64,000 nt of DNA from Pseudomonadales bacterium (lineage in GTDB: Bacteria > Pseudomonadota > Gammaproteobacteria > Pseudomonadales > Pseudohongiellaceae), in the NCBI GenBank assembly GCA_024234395.1, contig JACKOH010000002.1, forward strand, positions 930,001 to 994,000. Reading direction: 5' to 3'. This document shows positions 9,246 through 15,914 of the stretch, in pieces. The first letter of the stretch is position 1. The number at the start of each line of letters is the position of its first letter. Below the pieces are notes generated by a model that had not been told where the DNA came from, did not search any database, and worked only from the letters and a program-made list of their open reading frames with translations. The position numbers and the translations under genes were made by a program.

Positions 9246-9273
9246 TTTACAAGCGCTTTCTGAGGACTATAAT
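9246..9273 (+). promoter_or_regulatory. Sigma-70 promoter of tRNA-Pro
   Basis: TTTACA at 9246-9251 (5/6 match to the -35 consensus), a 16 nt spacer, and a perfect TATAAT at 9268-9273. The tRNA begins 10 nt after the -10 box. This places the functional promoter on the left copy of the tRNA, so the left end of the island keeps the working gene. Confidence 0.8.
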
Positions 9274-9283
9274 CTGCGCCCAG

Positions 9284-9360
9284 CGGGGTGTAGCTCAGCC
9301 TGGTAGAGCACTGTCTTCGGGAGGCAGGGGCCGGAGGTTCAAATCCTCTCACCCCGACCA
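9284..9360 (+). tRNA. tRNA-Pro(CGG)
   Basis: 77 nt with an encoded CCA. The acceptor arm CGGGGTG pairs with CACCCCG. The D arm is AGCTCAGCCTGGTAGAGC. The anticodon stem CTGTC/GGCAG holds the loop TTCGGGA, anticodon CGG. The T arm contains GGTTCAAATCC. It serves as the integration site of the island: its 3' 46 bases are repeated at 15629-15674. Confidence 0.97.
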
Positions 9361-9380
9361 GGTAAATCAAGTAGTTACGC
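9315..9380 (+). repeat. Left attachment site of the tRNA-Pro island (direct repeat)
   Basis: This 66 bp stretch covers the anticodon loop to the 3' end of the tRNA plus 20 bp beyond it. It is repeated at 15629-15694 in direct orientation with one mismatch (G 9361 versus A 15675). The first 46 bp are identical. Such a repeat of a tRNA 3' half is the classic footprint of tyrosine-recombinase integration, and the integrase is encoded next to the other copy. Confidence 0.93.
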
Positions 9381-9416
9381 AGTTTTTGGCTCTTGACGCT
9401 CTCCGCCAATTTAAAT

Positions 9417-9436
9417 TATCCAGCATATATCCAGCA
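9417..9436 (+). promoter_or_regulatory. Paired 9 bp repeats, probable integrase arm-binding sites (left)
   Basis: TATCCAGCA occurs at 9417-9425 and again at 9428-9436, an 11 bp period (one helical turn). The same pair with the same period is at 15478-15497 beside the integrase start. Phage-type integrases bind short repeated arm sites on either side of the core, so I infer that these are the arm sites. Confidence 0.6.
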
Positions 9437-9591
9437 ATAATCGACTTTTCATTTCGCAATTCTTGTATTGATAATGACTTGCCCCTCACACCGGGCCTCG
9501 TTAGGCTCGAATACTCTCGCGGACATTCTGGTTGTGCTCGGCTAGAAAATGCGATTAAGGTTTCAGAGGATTAACAGCGAGTGCCATTACA

Positions 9592-10284
9592 ATGAAAAAA
9601 CTACTGCCATTGATCATTTTGGTGTGCTTCTTGGGAACAAGTTCTGCCTTTGCTGGACTGGTCACCTACAACCTCAGCGGTGAAGTTACTGAAATCACCA
9701 AAAGCGGTATCACTTCAGTTGGTGTGGGTGATCATTTCGACGCGGAGCTAACTATTATTGGTGCATCGGCAGATATTAATCCCAGTTCTGACTCGGGTGC
9801 TTATAGAGTCAGCTGGCTTGGAGAGGTCCGAATCGGTTCGTCAACTATAATACTTGATAACGTGAGCAACCCACCAACCGGATTCCTCACAACTCGCCCC
9901 GGAAGGACAACAGTACCCGAGTTGGAACTGTCCATGTCATTCCCTGAACAAATTCTATTCGATGGGTTTCAGCTTAATAACTTCAATTCCCATATGTTCA
10001 ACACAGTAACGCCAGGACTATCTGACGATTCCCTGCTGGGAACTCGGAATTTTACGCTTAATCCACCGTTCACCAGTAATTTATTCAGTATCCAATTCAG
10101 TCAAAGCGGACAAGTCAACTCGAGACTTGATAGCTTCTCTGTCTATGCGAGCGTCCCAGAACCGGGAACTGTCACGCTACTTGGTATCGCACTTATAGCT
10201 CTGCTTTATCGGCGAGTCCGTAAGCGTCACCCTATTGAGTTGAATTGGGTTGTTCATGCGTCAACGGAGGGGCTTCATCCATGA
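9592..10284 (+). CDS. PEP-CTERM sorting domain protein
   Basis: A 230-residue exported protein. The signal peptide covers about residues 1-21 (cleaved after SSAFA). The middle is strand-rich, without cysteines and not recognised. At about residues 188-212 is a canonical exosortase sorting signal: VPEPGT, a hydrophobic stretch (VTLLGIALIALL), then the basic RRVRKR. About 18 more residues follow and overlap a truncated minus-strand gene. Exosortase would cleave at the PEP motif and transfer the protein to the envelope or exopolysaccharide. No exosortase gene is in this window. It is cargo of the tRNA-Pro island. Confidence 0.85.
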   Translation: MKKLLPLIILVCFLGTSSAFAGLVTYNLSGEVTEITKSGITSVGVGDHFDAELTIIGASADINPSSDSGAYRVSWLGEVRIGSSTIILDNVSNPPTGFLTTRPGRTTVPELELSMSFPEQILFDGFQLNNFNSHMFNTVTPGLSDDSLLGTRNFTLNPPFTSNLFSIQFSQSGQVNSRLDSFSVYASVPEPGTVTLLGIALIALLYRRVRKRHPIELNWVVHASTEGLHP

Positions 10285-10426
10285 TGCTTTGAAGGATTTC
10301 AGCAAGCTCATCGCCCTCTGTAGAAGCAACTAGCATTTCCTTTGGAATGAACCCTGATATAGCCCGCAAGGCTGCGAAAACGTTCTTCTCCATTTCGTTG
10401 GCGATCAATTCTGACAGTGGCGTGCC
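10232..10426 (-). pseudogene. 3' remnant of a minus-strand gene cut by the IS21 insertion
   Basis: On the minus strand an open frame runs out of the left end of the IS element and stops at TAG 10234-10232. It encodes 64 residues beginning GTPLSELIANEMEKNVFAAL and ending EQPNSTQ. Composition and heptad-like helices look like real coding sequence. It overlaps the 3' end of the PEP-CTERM gene by 53 nt. Its 5' part may be the minus-strand piece beyond the IS at 12898-13012. Because no target duplication flanks the IS, some sequence may have been lost. The family is not recognised. Confidence 0.5.
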
Positions 10427-10504
10427 TGTTGATTTGCATTTAAAACTGACCCGGGTTTTGCATCCAATATTGACCCGCCCAGATGGCCCGATTATGGCCT
10501 GAGT

Positions 10505-11275
10505 TTATCTTCGCTTTCCAGTTCTTCTGTCCTCCTGTTGGTTTGTCGTTGAGTGTTTGAATCGGTAACTGTCATTTCCGGTTTCGATGATGTGGCAGTG
10601 ATGAGTTAGCCGGTCCAGTAATGCCGTTGTCATCTTGGAATCGATGAACACATTGGACCATTCCGAGAAGCTCAGGTTGGTTGTAATCAGGATGCTGGTC
10701 TTCTCATAGAGCTTGCTGATCAGGTGGAACAGCAAGGCCCCTCCAGACTGACTGAATGGCAGGTAGCCCAGTTCATCCAGTATCACCAGGTCGGCATGCA
10801 CTAACCGGTTGGCAATGCGGCCTGGTTTACCAGCCTGCTTTTCCTGTTCCAGTTGATTCACCAACTCAATAGTGGACAGGAACCGGACTCGAAGTCGGTG
10901 GTGTTGGATCGCCTGAACTCCAATCGCGGTAGCCAGGTGAGTCTTCCCGGTTCCCGGGCCGCCAACAAAGACTACATTCTGAGCATCCTCAATGAACTCA
11001 CAACGGTGGAGCGAGCGAACCAGGGCTTCATCAGCCTGGCTTTCCGCAAAGTCGAAGCCAGCAAGGTCCCGATAGGCGGGGAACCTGGCAACGTTCATCT
11101 GGTAGTTGATTGAACGAACTTCCCGTTCAGCAACTTCAGCTTTCAGCAGCGTCTCCAGAGTGGGCAGTGCCGATTGGTACGCAGGAGAACCCTGTTCGGC
11201 CAGTGTGGTAATGGTGTCTGCCATACCGAACAGCTTAAGGGATTTGAAGGTGGTGATCATGGCATCGTTGTTCAT
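10505..11275 (-). CDS. istB: IstB-like ATP-binding transposition helper (IS21)
   Basis: A 256-residue AAA+ protein. The Walker A motif is GGPGTGKTHLA near residue 106 and Walker B is LVILDELGYLPFS near 170, followed by sensor motifs (ILITTNLSFSEW). It assists IstA in target selection and strand transfer. Its ATG overlaps the istA stop by 4 nt (ATGA), the usual IS21 coupling. Apparently intact. Confidence 0.93.
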   Translation of the reverse strand: MNNDAMITTFKSLKLFGMADTITTLAEQGSPAYQSALPTLETLLKAEVAEREVRSINYQMNVARFPAYRDLAGFDFAESQADEALVRSLHRCEFIEDAQNVVFVGGPGTGKTHLATAIGVQAIQHHRLRVRFLSTIELVNQLEQEKQAGKPGRIANRLVHADLVILDELGYLPFSQSGGALLFHLISKLYEKTSILITTNLSFSEWSNVFIDSKMTTALLDRLTHHCHIIETGNDSYRFKHSTTNQQEDRRTGKRR

Positions 11276-12792
11276 GGAGTAGTCCTTCGGAGGCGGTCGT
11301 AGCGGCTAGTATCGGCGACCGGTTCATTCACCAGCTTCAGGGCCGGTGGCGTTGAAGTGGGTTGAGGCCTGGGGACGTCGCTGAGCTTGCTCAGGCAGTT
11401 CAGTACATGCTGCTTGGACACCTGGTCGACAAGGAGGGCCTCACTCACCGCCCGTTCCACAAGCGCCTCATTGTGCAACAGCACCAGGGCAAGAATGTCG
11501 GCCATCTCCCGATCACCACCGGGCCGCTTAAGCAGAACCGCCTGTAACTGTCTGAAGCTCTCAGGCAGTTCATTGAACGGCGCACCGTTACGCAGAGCGC
11601 CGGGCTTGCGTTGTACCACCGACAGGTAGTGTCGCCAGTCATAAATGGTCTTGCCGCTGACACTGTGGTCCCGGGTAAACACTCTCTCATGGATTGCCAC
11701 TACGTTGGCTTCCGCGACTACCACAAGACGGTCAGCATAGACCCGTAGGCTCACTGGGCGATTGGCGAAGCTGGCTGGCACACTGTAGCGGTTATGCTCG
11801 AAGGTGATCAGGCAGGTAGAACTGACCCGCTTGTTGTATTCCACAAAGCCGTCGAATGCGGCCGGCGTTTCCATCAGGCATTCCCGTTCCGCCTGCCAGT
11901 AGTCGCTGAGCGTTCGCCTCCTGTCCTCTGGATGGGGAAGCTCTTCCCACAGTTCCAGGCAGCGCTGTTTCAACCAGGCATTGAGTTCTGCCAGTGACTT
12001 AAAGGCGGGGGCTCCTTGCCAGACCCGACGGCGGGAGTCCAGCACCTGTTTCTCGACCTGACCCTTCTCCCAGCCGGAGGCCGGGTTGCAGAACTCGGTT
12101 TCAAACAGGTAATGGCTGGCCATGGCCGTGAAGCGCTTGTTGATAGTCCGCTGCTTCCCGCGGCCCACCTTGTCCACGGCGGTCTTCATGTTATCGTAGA
12201 TCCCTCGCTCCGGGATGCCACCAAAGGCCATGAAGGCATGATGGTGGGCATCGAACAGCATCTCGTGGGTCTGCAGCAGATAGGCACGCAGGAAGAACGC
12301 CCGACTGTGGCTGAGTCGGAAGTGAGCGACCTGCAGCTTGGTGTTCACGCCGTTGATTACGGCGTAGTCTTCGCTCCAGTCAAACTGGAAAGCTTCGCCC
12401 GGAGCAAAGGACAAAGGCACGAAGGTGTTCCTGGCGGCGGTACGCTTGGCTTCCTGTTGTTCCTGACGCCAAAGCCTGGCAAAGGCAGCCACCCGGTCGT
12501 AGGAGCCGGTGAAGCCCATTTGCACCAGGTCGCTGTGGAGTTGCCTGACGGTCTTGCGCTGCTTGCGGTGCCTCCTGGTCTCCCGGAACAGCCAGCTGGT
12601 CAGGGTCAGCTCGAAGTCGTCCAGCTTGGAGGGAGTCTTTCTCTGCGGGTAGCGGGGTTCCACCACTCCACTGGCGAGGTACTTGCGGACTGTATTGCGA
12701 CTCAGTCCTGTTCGTCTTGTGATCTCCCGGATCGGCAATCCTTCACGGAAGTGCCAGCGCCGGATTACGCTCAATAACGCCACGTCTATCAC
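11272..12792 (-). CDS. istA: IstA transposase (IS21)
   Basis: About 506 residues, intact. An N-terminal helix-turn-helix (GLPIREITRRTGLSRNTVRKYL, shown here in part) is followed by an rve/DDE integrase core: FDWSEDYAVING supplies the first Asp and GGIPERGIYDNMKTAV the second, with the Glu further on near CNPASGWEKGQVE. A C-terminal Mu-type domain follows. The first possible start is GTG 12792. GTG 12783, eight bases after AGGAG, is an equally good start and would remove three residues. Confidence 0.93.
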   Translation of the reverse strand: MIDVALLSVIRRWHFREGLPIREITRRTGLSRNTVRKYLASGVVEPRYPQRKTPSKLDDFELTLTSWLFRETRRHRKQRKTVRQLHSDLVQMGFTGSYDRVAAFARLWRQEQQEAKRTAARNTFVPLSFAPGEAFQFDWSEDYAVINGVNTKLQVAHFRLSHSRAFFLRAYLLQTHEMLFDAHHHAFMAFGGIPERGIYDNMKTAVDKVGRGKQRTINKRFTAMASHYLFETEFCNPASGWEKGQVEKQVLDSRRRVWQGAPAFKSLAELNAWLKQRCLELWEELPHPEDRRRTLSDYWQAERECLMETPAAFDGFVEYNKRVSSTCLITFEHNRYSVPASFANRPVSLRVYADRLVVVAEANVVAIHERVFTRDHSVSGKTIYDWRHYLSVVQRKPGALRNGAPFNELPESFRQLQAVLLKRPGGDREMADILALVLLHNEALVERAVSEALLVDQVSKQHVLNCLSKLSDVPRPQPTSTPPALKLVNEPVADTSRYDRLRRTTP

Positions 12793-12897
12793 TCCTGAAT
12801 ACTCCTGCGTCAGATCGATGCAGGATGAGTTGTACGTGGGTCAAAATTAGATGCAAATCAGGGGGTGTAGTGGGTCAATTTTGGGTGCAAATCAACA

Positions 12898-13012
12898 CGC
12901 AATTGGCTGGAAAGGATTTACGAATGGTTTTTGTGTTATTCTTCGCTTCGATAGAGTTCGTAGCTTTATCCTTTCTCAGCCCCTTGAGCCTTACCTCTTG
13001 GGGCTTTTTCAT
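12898..13012 (-). pseudogene. 5' remnant of a small minus-strand gene cut by the IS21 insertion
   Basis: ATG 13012 has AGGAG seven bases before it and follows the excisionase-like gene by 11 nt. It encodes a very basic N-terminus (MKKPQEVRLKGLRKDK) for 38 codons and then runs into the IS end, which would add seven foreign residues before a stop. The piece at 10232-10426 may be the other half, though the two frames do not join directly. A caution: an imperfect AGCCCC/GGGGCT stem followed by a T run lies inside it on the plus strand, so part of this stretch could instead be a terminator. Confidence 0.45.
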
Positions 13013-13023
13013 ATTCAATTCTC

Positions 13024-13251
13024 CTAGGCTACTGCCGTATGCAGTTGTTCTGGACTGGCATCTAACCATTCGGAAAGTGTGGAACGTTCGTAGAGCACTT
13101 TGCCTCCAATCTTGCGGTAAGCAGGAGCAGGTCTGCCGAGCAATTTACCGATCGTCCTGCTACGTCGAAGCGTATATTCAGCGACACCAAGGAAGGCTGC
13201 GGCCTCCTTTGAGCCGAATCTTGGTTTATCAAAGTCAATGGGGTTTTTCAT
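13024..13251 (-). CDS. Excisionase-like HTH protein (AlpA/Xis type)
   Basis: A 75-residue protein with a MerR-like winged helix typical of AlpA/excisionase proteins: FGSKEAAAFLGVAEYTLRRSR, then YRKIGGKVLYERSTLSEWLD. These proteins bend att DNA and direct excision, or regulate integrase. It lies in the island on the same strand as the integrase, separated from it by the 294-residue orphan gene and a hairpin. This is consistent with the recombination directionality factor of the element. Confidence 0.75.
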   Translation of the reverse strand: MKNPIDFDKPRFGSKEAAAFLGVAEYTLRRSRTIGKLLGRPAPAYRKIGGKVLYERSTLSEWLDASPEQLHTAVA

Positions 13252-13299
13252 GTGGCCTCCTGACTGCTAATGGTGCGACCAGTTTAGCCAGGAGTAAGG

Positions 13300-13337
13300 G
13301 GTACTATCACACGTAGATTTCGGTGGGGGATAGTACC
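13300..13337 (-). repeat. 9 bp inverted repeat with 20 nt loop between the orphan gene and the excisionase gene
   Basis: GGTACTATC at 13300-13308 is the exact reverse complement of GATAGTACC at 13329-13337. The right arm overlaps the stop codon of the orphan gene. There is no U run after it on the minus strand. It may be an operator for the excisionase-like protein, whose start is only 49 nt away, or an mRNA processing hairpin. Confidence 0.5.
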
Positions 13338-14221
13338 TATTTTGAGGTAGAAAATTCTTGGGTTGGCCAGACTCTCAAACGAACGGAAGGATTGTTTTTT
13401 AAAAAGGTTTTCAGCCGGCCAATCAATTTCTCTATTTCTTTGTCAGATATAGACGTTCGATTATTCAATGTTGACAATACAATGATCGCGGTTTGTTTGT
13501 AGCAGGGTCTGCTTGTACCCGCTTTGGGCATCATAGCGATGTTGCTTCGTCTCACTTCGTTGATTCTTCTTTCTCTCTTTTCACGACTGGTGAATTGACG
13601 GAATAAGTGCACCAAATTAAACATCAAGGCGAGGTCAACTGAAGGGCGTTTTGCCAAAGTACTCAATTCCCGAGGCTTGTCCCAAGCAAAACACATATAA
13701 CCCCATTCTTTTCGTCCTTTAGCCTTAAGTCGTTGTTTTATGTCAGAGATTGTGCCGTCCATCGCAGTGATCAACTCAACAACAAAATCACTGGCGCAAA
13801 TTTCATTGTTTAAGCCGGAAAAAAACTCTGGGTTATTCGTTTGCATCCGATCAAATGCAAATTCGCTAGCTAAGCAAAAGAAGAAGTTATCGTTTTGTAG
13901 TTTACGAAAGTTCCTGAGCATACGACGCTGGTGATCTGCGTTATTGAGAAACTCCTTGTGATCGTTCGTTATGTTTAGATTGTCTTCATTTTCAATGCCT
14001 TGCTCATCCCATATCGATGCATGATAGCAAGCCTCTAAAGCAATTCTCGGAAGTAACTCCCGTTTGTCATTGGTTGAGATGTTTGCTACATATGCTAACG
14101 CGTCATACGTAATTCTTGCAGAACGTTTTTTGTTAAAGCTCGCCAGCCAATTCCGAAATCCTTCGTAGCTTTCACCTTGAATCGTATAAGGGTCGAGCTT
14201 TTTCGTCGCGTGTACTGGCAT
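13337..14221 (-). CDS. Island orphan protein, translationally coupled to integrase
   Basis: A 294-residue cytoplasmic protein that I do not recognise. It is mostly helical, with charged and aromatic-rich segments (YEGFRNWLASFNKKRSARITYDALAY, shown in part; RNFRKLQNDNFFFCLASEFAFDRM; SREKRERRINEVRRSNIAMM). There is no signal peptide or membrane segment. Base composition is visibly richer in A+T than the surrounding chromosome. Its ATG overlaps the integrase stop by one base (TAATG), so it depends on integrase translation. Candidate roles are recombination control or defence cargo; neither can be shown from the sequence. Confidence 0.75.
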   Translation of the reverse strand: MPVHATKKLDPYTIQGESYEGFRNWLASFNKKRSARITYDALAYVANISTNDKRELLPRIALEACYHASIWDEQGIENEDNLNITNDHKEFLNNADHQRRMLRNFRKLQNDNFFFCLASEFAFDRMQTNNPEFFSGLNNEICASDFVVELITAMDGTISDIKQRLKAKGRKEWGYMCFAWDKPRELSTLAKRPSVDLALMFNLVHLFRQFTSREKRERRINEVRRSNIAMMPKAGTSRPCYKQTAIIVLSTLNNRTSISDKEIEKLIGRLKTFLKNNPSVRLRVWPTQEFSTSK

Positions 14222-15459
14222 TAGCTGTTCAACTTAGCCACTGCATCCGCTTTGTGTTCGGGGGCTAGATGCGCGTAGCGAAGGGTCATATCAATGCTTG
14301 AATGGCCAAGAAGCTCTCTGACGGTATTGAGATCGACTCCGGCCATAACTAACCGACTCGCGAAGGTGTGCCGCAGGTCGTGGAATCTGAAATCATGTAT
14401 CTGAGCACGTTTGAGCAATCCTGCCCACGACCTCTTGATATGGATGAGCCGTTCACCCGTGGTTGGAGACGGGAACACCAGTCCGTCACCTGTAGTTTGA
14501 TTTCTCCAGGCCACTAGTGTTGCGAATGCCTCATTATTCAAAGGTAGGTAGCGCGTGTTACCGCTCTTGGCCTGTTCTCCACGCACGGTGAGTTGTTTTC
14601 CTTTTAGGTGAACATCGGCCCATCTGAGGTTGAAAATTTCTCCTCGTCGCATCCCAGTATTGAGAGCCAGAAGAACTAACGGTCTCAAGTGGTCTACGAA
14701 CTGCCCGTCCAAGGCAGGTATTGGCTCTTTATGCCGTGTGAGCAGCCACTCGTTATACCTGTCCCGCTTTAGACGCTCTTCTTTCTCCCGGTCTTCCAGG
14801 GCGCCACGTAGCCGCTTATCTTCGTAATTGCTGAGAAATCTGACCCTTCCCATCTTGTCGATTCGGAGCCGCTTCATCCCTTTGAGTGGGCTCTGTTCGA
14901 TACAACCCCACAAAGCAGCTTTGGACAGGACAGATTTAAGTATCCCGACGCGCCTGTTGATGGTGGAGGGCATCAATCCCTTTTTCGAGGCTTGATTTAT
15001 CCACGATTCCACCACCCAGGGGGTGATTTCACTAAGCCTACGCGTGTGGAGGTGGCCGAAATCCCGATTGAGCGTCCTCAGAGGCTCAGGAGCAGACCTC
15101 ATCTCCCGTTCTACCCACGGTGCATACTTTTCGGTGATGAATGCCCCTAGCGTCTGGAACCTCTCCATATCGGCTTTTGCCTTGCTTGTTTTCTTCACTG
15201 CCTGGATGTCTTCACCCTTGGCAATCAGCCCGACGTAGGACTTTGCCAGATCCCTCGCCTGATCGGCCGTAACGGCTCCATGGGTGCCCAAGGTGAATTC
15301 CTTGGCCAGGCCCTTGTGACGGTATGAAATGGCGTAGGTGCGTTTGCCCAGCGGTGAGACTCTCACATGAAAGCCGATAATCTCAGTATCCCAGACTCTG
15401 AATCGCTCACCAGTGGGCTTTAGCGCGTTGACAGTCCGGGCGGTCAGTTTTTTCTTCAT
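14221..15459 (-). CDS. int: Tyrosine recombinase/integrase of the tRNA-Pro island
   Basis: A 412-residue P4-type integrase. Residues 1-90 form the arm-binding domain (DUF4102-like: ALKPTGERFRVWDTEIIGFHVRV). A SAM-like core-binding domain follows at about 105-190. The catalytic domain covers about 240-405 with all the expected residues: the first Arg in NTGMRRGEI, HDLRHTFAS (His-x-x-Arg), GHSSIDMTLRYAH (His and the nucleophilic Tyr). It is apparently intact. The gene reads inward from the right attachment site, and the paired arm repeats lie 19-38 nt upstream of its start, so integrase may repress itself. Confidence 0.93.
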   Translation of the reverse strand: MKKKLTARTVNALKPTGERFRVWDTEIIGFHVRVSPLGKRTYAISYRHKGLAKEFTLGTHGAVTADQARDLAKSYVGLIAKGEDIQAVKKTSKAKADMERFQTLGAFITEKYAPWVEREMRSAPEPLRTLNRDFGHLHTRRLSEITPWVVESWINQASKKGLMPSTINRRVGILKSVLSKAALWGCIEQSPLKGMKRLRIDKMGRVRFLSNYEDKRLRGALEDREKEERLKRDRYNEWLLTRHKEPIPALDGQFVDHLRPLVLLALNTGMRRGEIFNLRWADVHLKGKQLTVRGEQAKSGNTRYLPLNNEAFATLVAWRNQTTGDGLVFPSPTTGERLIHIKRSWAGLLKRAQIHDFRFHDLRHTFASRLVMAGVDLNTVRELLGHSSIDMTLRYAHLAPEHKADAVAKLNS

Positions 15460-15477
15460 TGAGCGCGTGATTCCGAA

Positions 15478-15497
15478 TATCCAGCAAATATCCAGCA
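15478..15497 (+). promoter_or_regulatory. Paired 9 bp repeats, probable integrase arm-binding sites (right)
   Basis: TATCCAGCA at 15478-15486 and 15489-15497, the same sequence, orientation and 11 bp period as the pair at 9417-9436 at the other island end. They fall in the integrase upstream region, which suits both recombination and autoregulation. Confidence 0.6.
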
Positions 15498-15628
15498 GAT
15501 TTTGCCCCTAATGAGCAACTATTATACACGCCGACAACGCACGAGACTACGATATAATGCCTAATTTACAGGGGTTTCTCTATGTAGGGCTGTTTTTGGA
15601 AGTTTCTGGAAGTTGGCGATAGAAACGC

Positions 15629-15694
15629 CTTCGGGAGGCAGGGGCCGGAGGTTCAAATCCTCTCACCCCGACCAAGTAAATCAAGTAGTTACGC
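15629..15694 (+). repeat. Right attachment site of the island: 3' tRNA-Pro fragment
   Basis: This is a direct repeat of 9315-9380, 65 of 66 bases identical. It contains only the anticodon loop to CCA part of the tRNA, with no 5' half and no tRNA promoter, so it is a remnant and not a second tRNA gene. Excision between the two copies would release a circle of 6314 bp. From 15695 on the sequence returns to ordinary chromosome, with no gene until 15915. Confidence 0.93.
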
Positions 15695-15914
15695 TAAACT
15701 ATACTTGTATTTAACTTGGTAGGATCATAAATAAGTCCCCCTAATATCTATTCGAATTAAAATTCTTTCTCAAACTCTGAAAGACTGATACTCCCTAATT
15801 TGCTAGGCTCCCTGGCAACAGGGCCTTTTACTCCTCACGTTCCAAGGTTCGACTACTCCATTACATGCGGTAGGCGTCTCTTTAAATCAATCGATTCACT
15901 ATTCAGGAACCGCC

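Larger units (their letters stand above)
10427..12897 (-). mobile_element. IS21-family insertion sequence (complete)
   Basis: A 2471 bp element beginning TG and ending CA. The 26 bp terminal inverted repeats (10427-10452 and 12872-12897) match with a few differences and begin TGTTGATTTGCA. A second, inner copy of the same motif lies at each end (about 10456-10475 and 12838-12860), the multiple terminal repeats usual for IS21. It encodes istA and istB intact. No 4-8 bp target duplication is visible in the flanks (GGCGTGCC on the left, CGCAATTG on the right), which suggests an adjacent deletion or recombination after insertion. Confidence 0.9.

Noticed and set aside
12961..13012. Plus-strand Rho-independent terminator (AGCCCC...GGGGCT then T run)
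   Set aside because: The stem is only six pairs with an imperfect extension, and no plus-strand gene ends here. Kept only as an alternative to the gene start at 13012.
15629..15674. A second tRNA-Pro gene
   Set aside because: Only the 3' part from the anticodon loop is present. The acceptor 5' strand, D arm and promoter are missing, so it is the att remnant.
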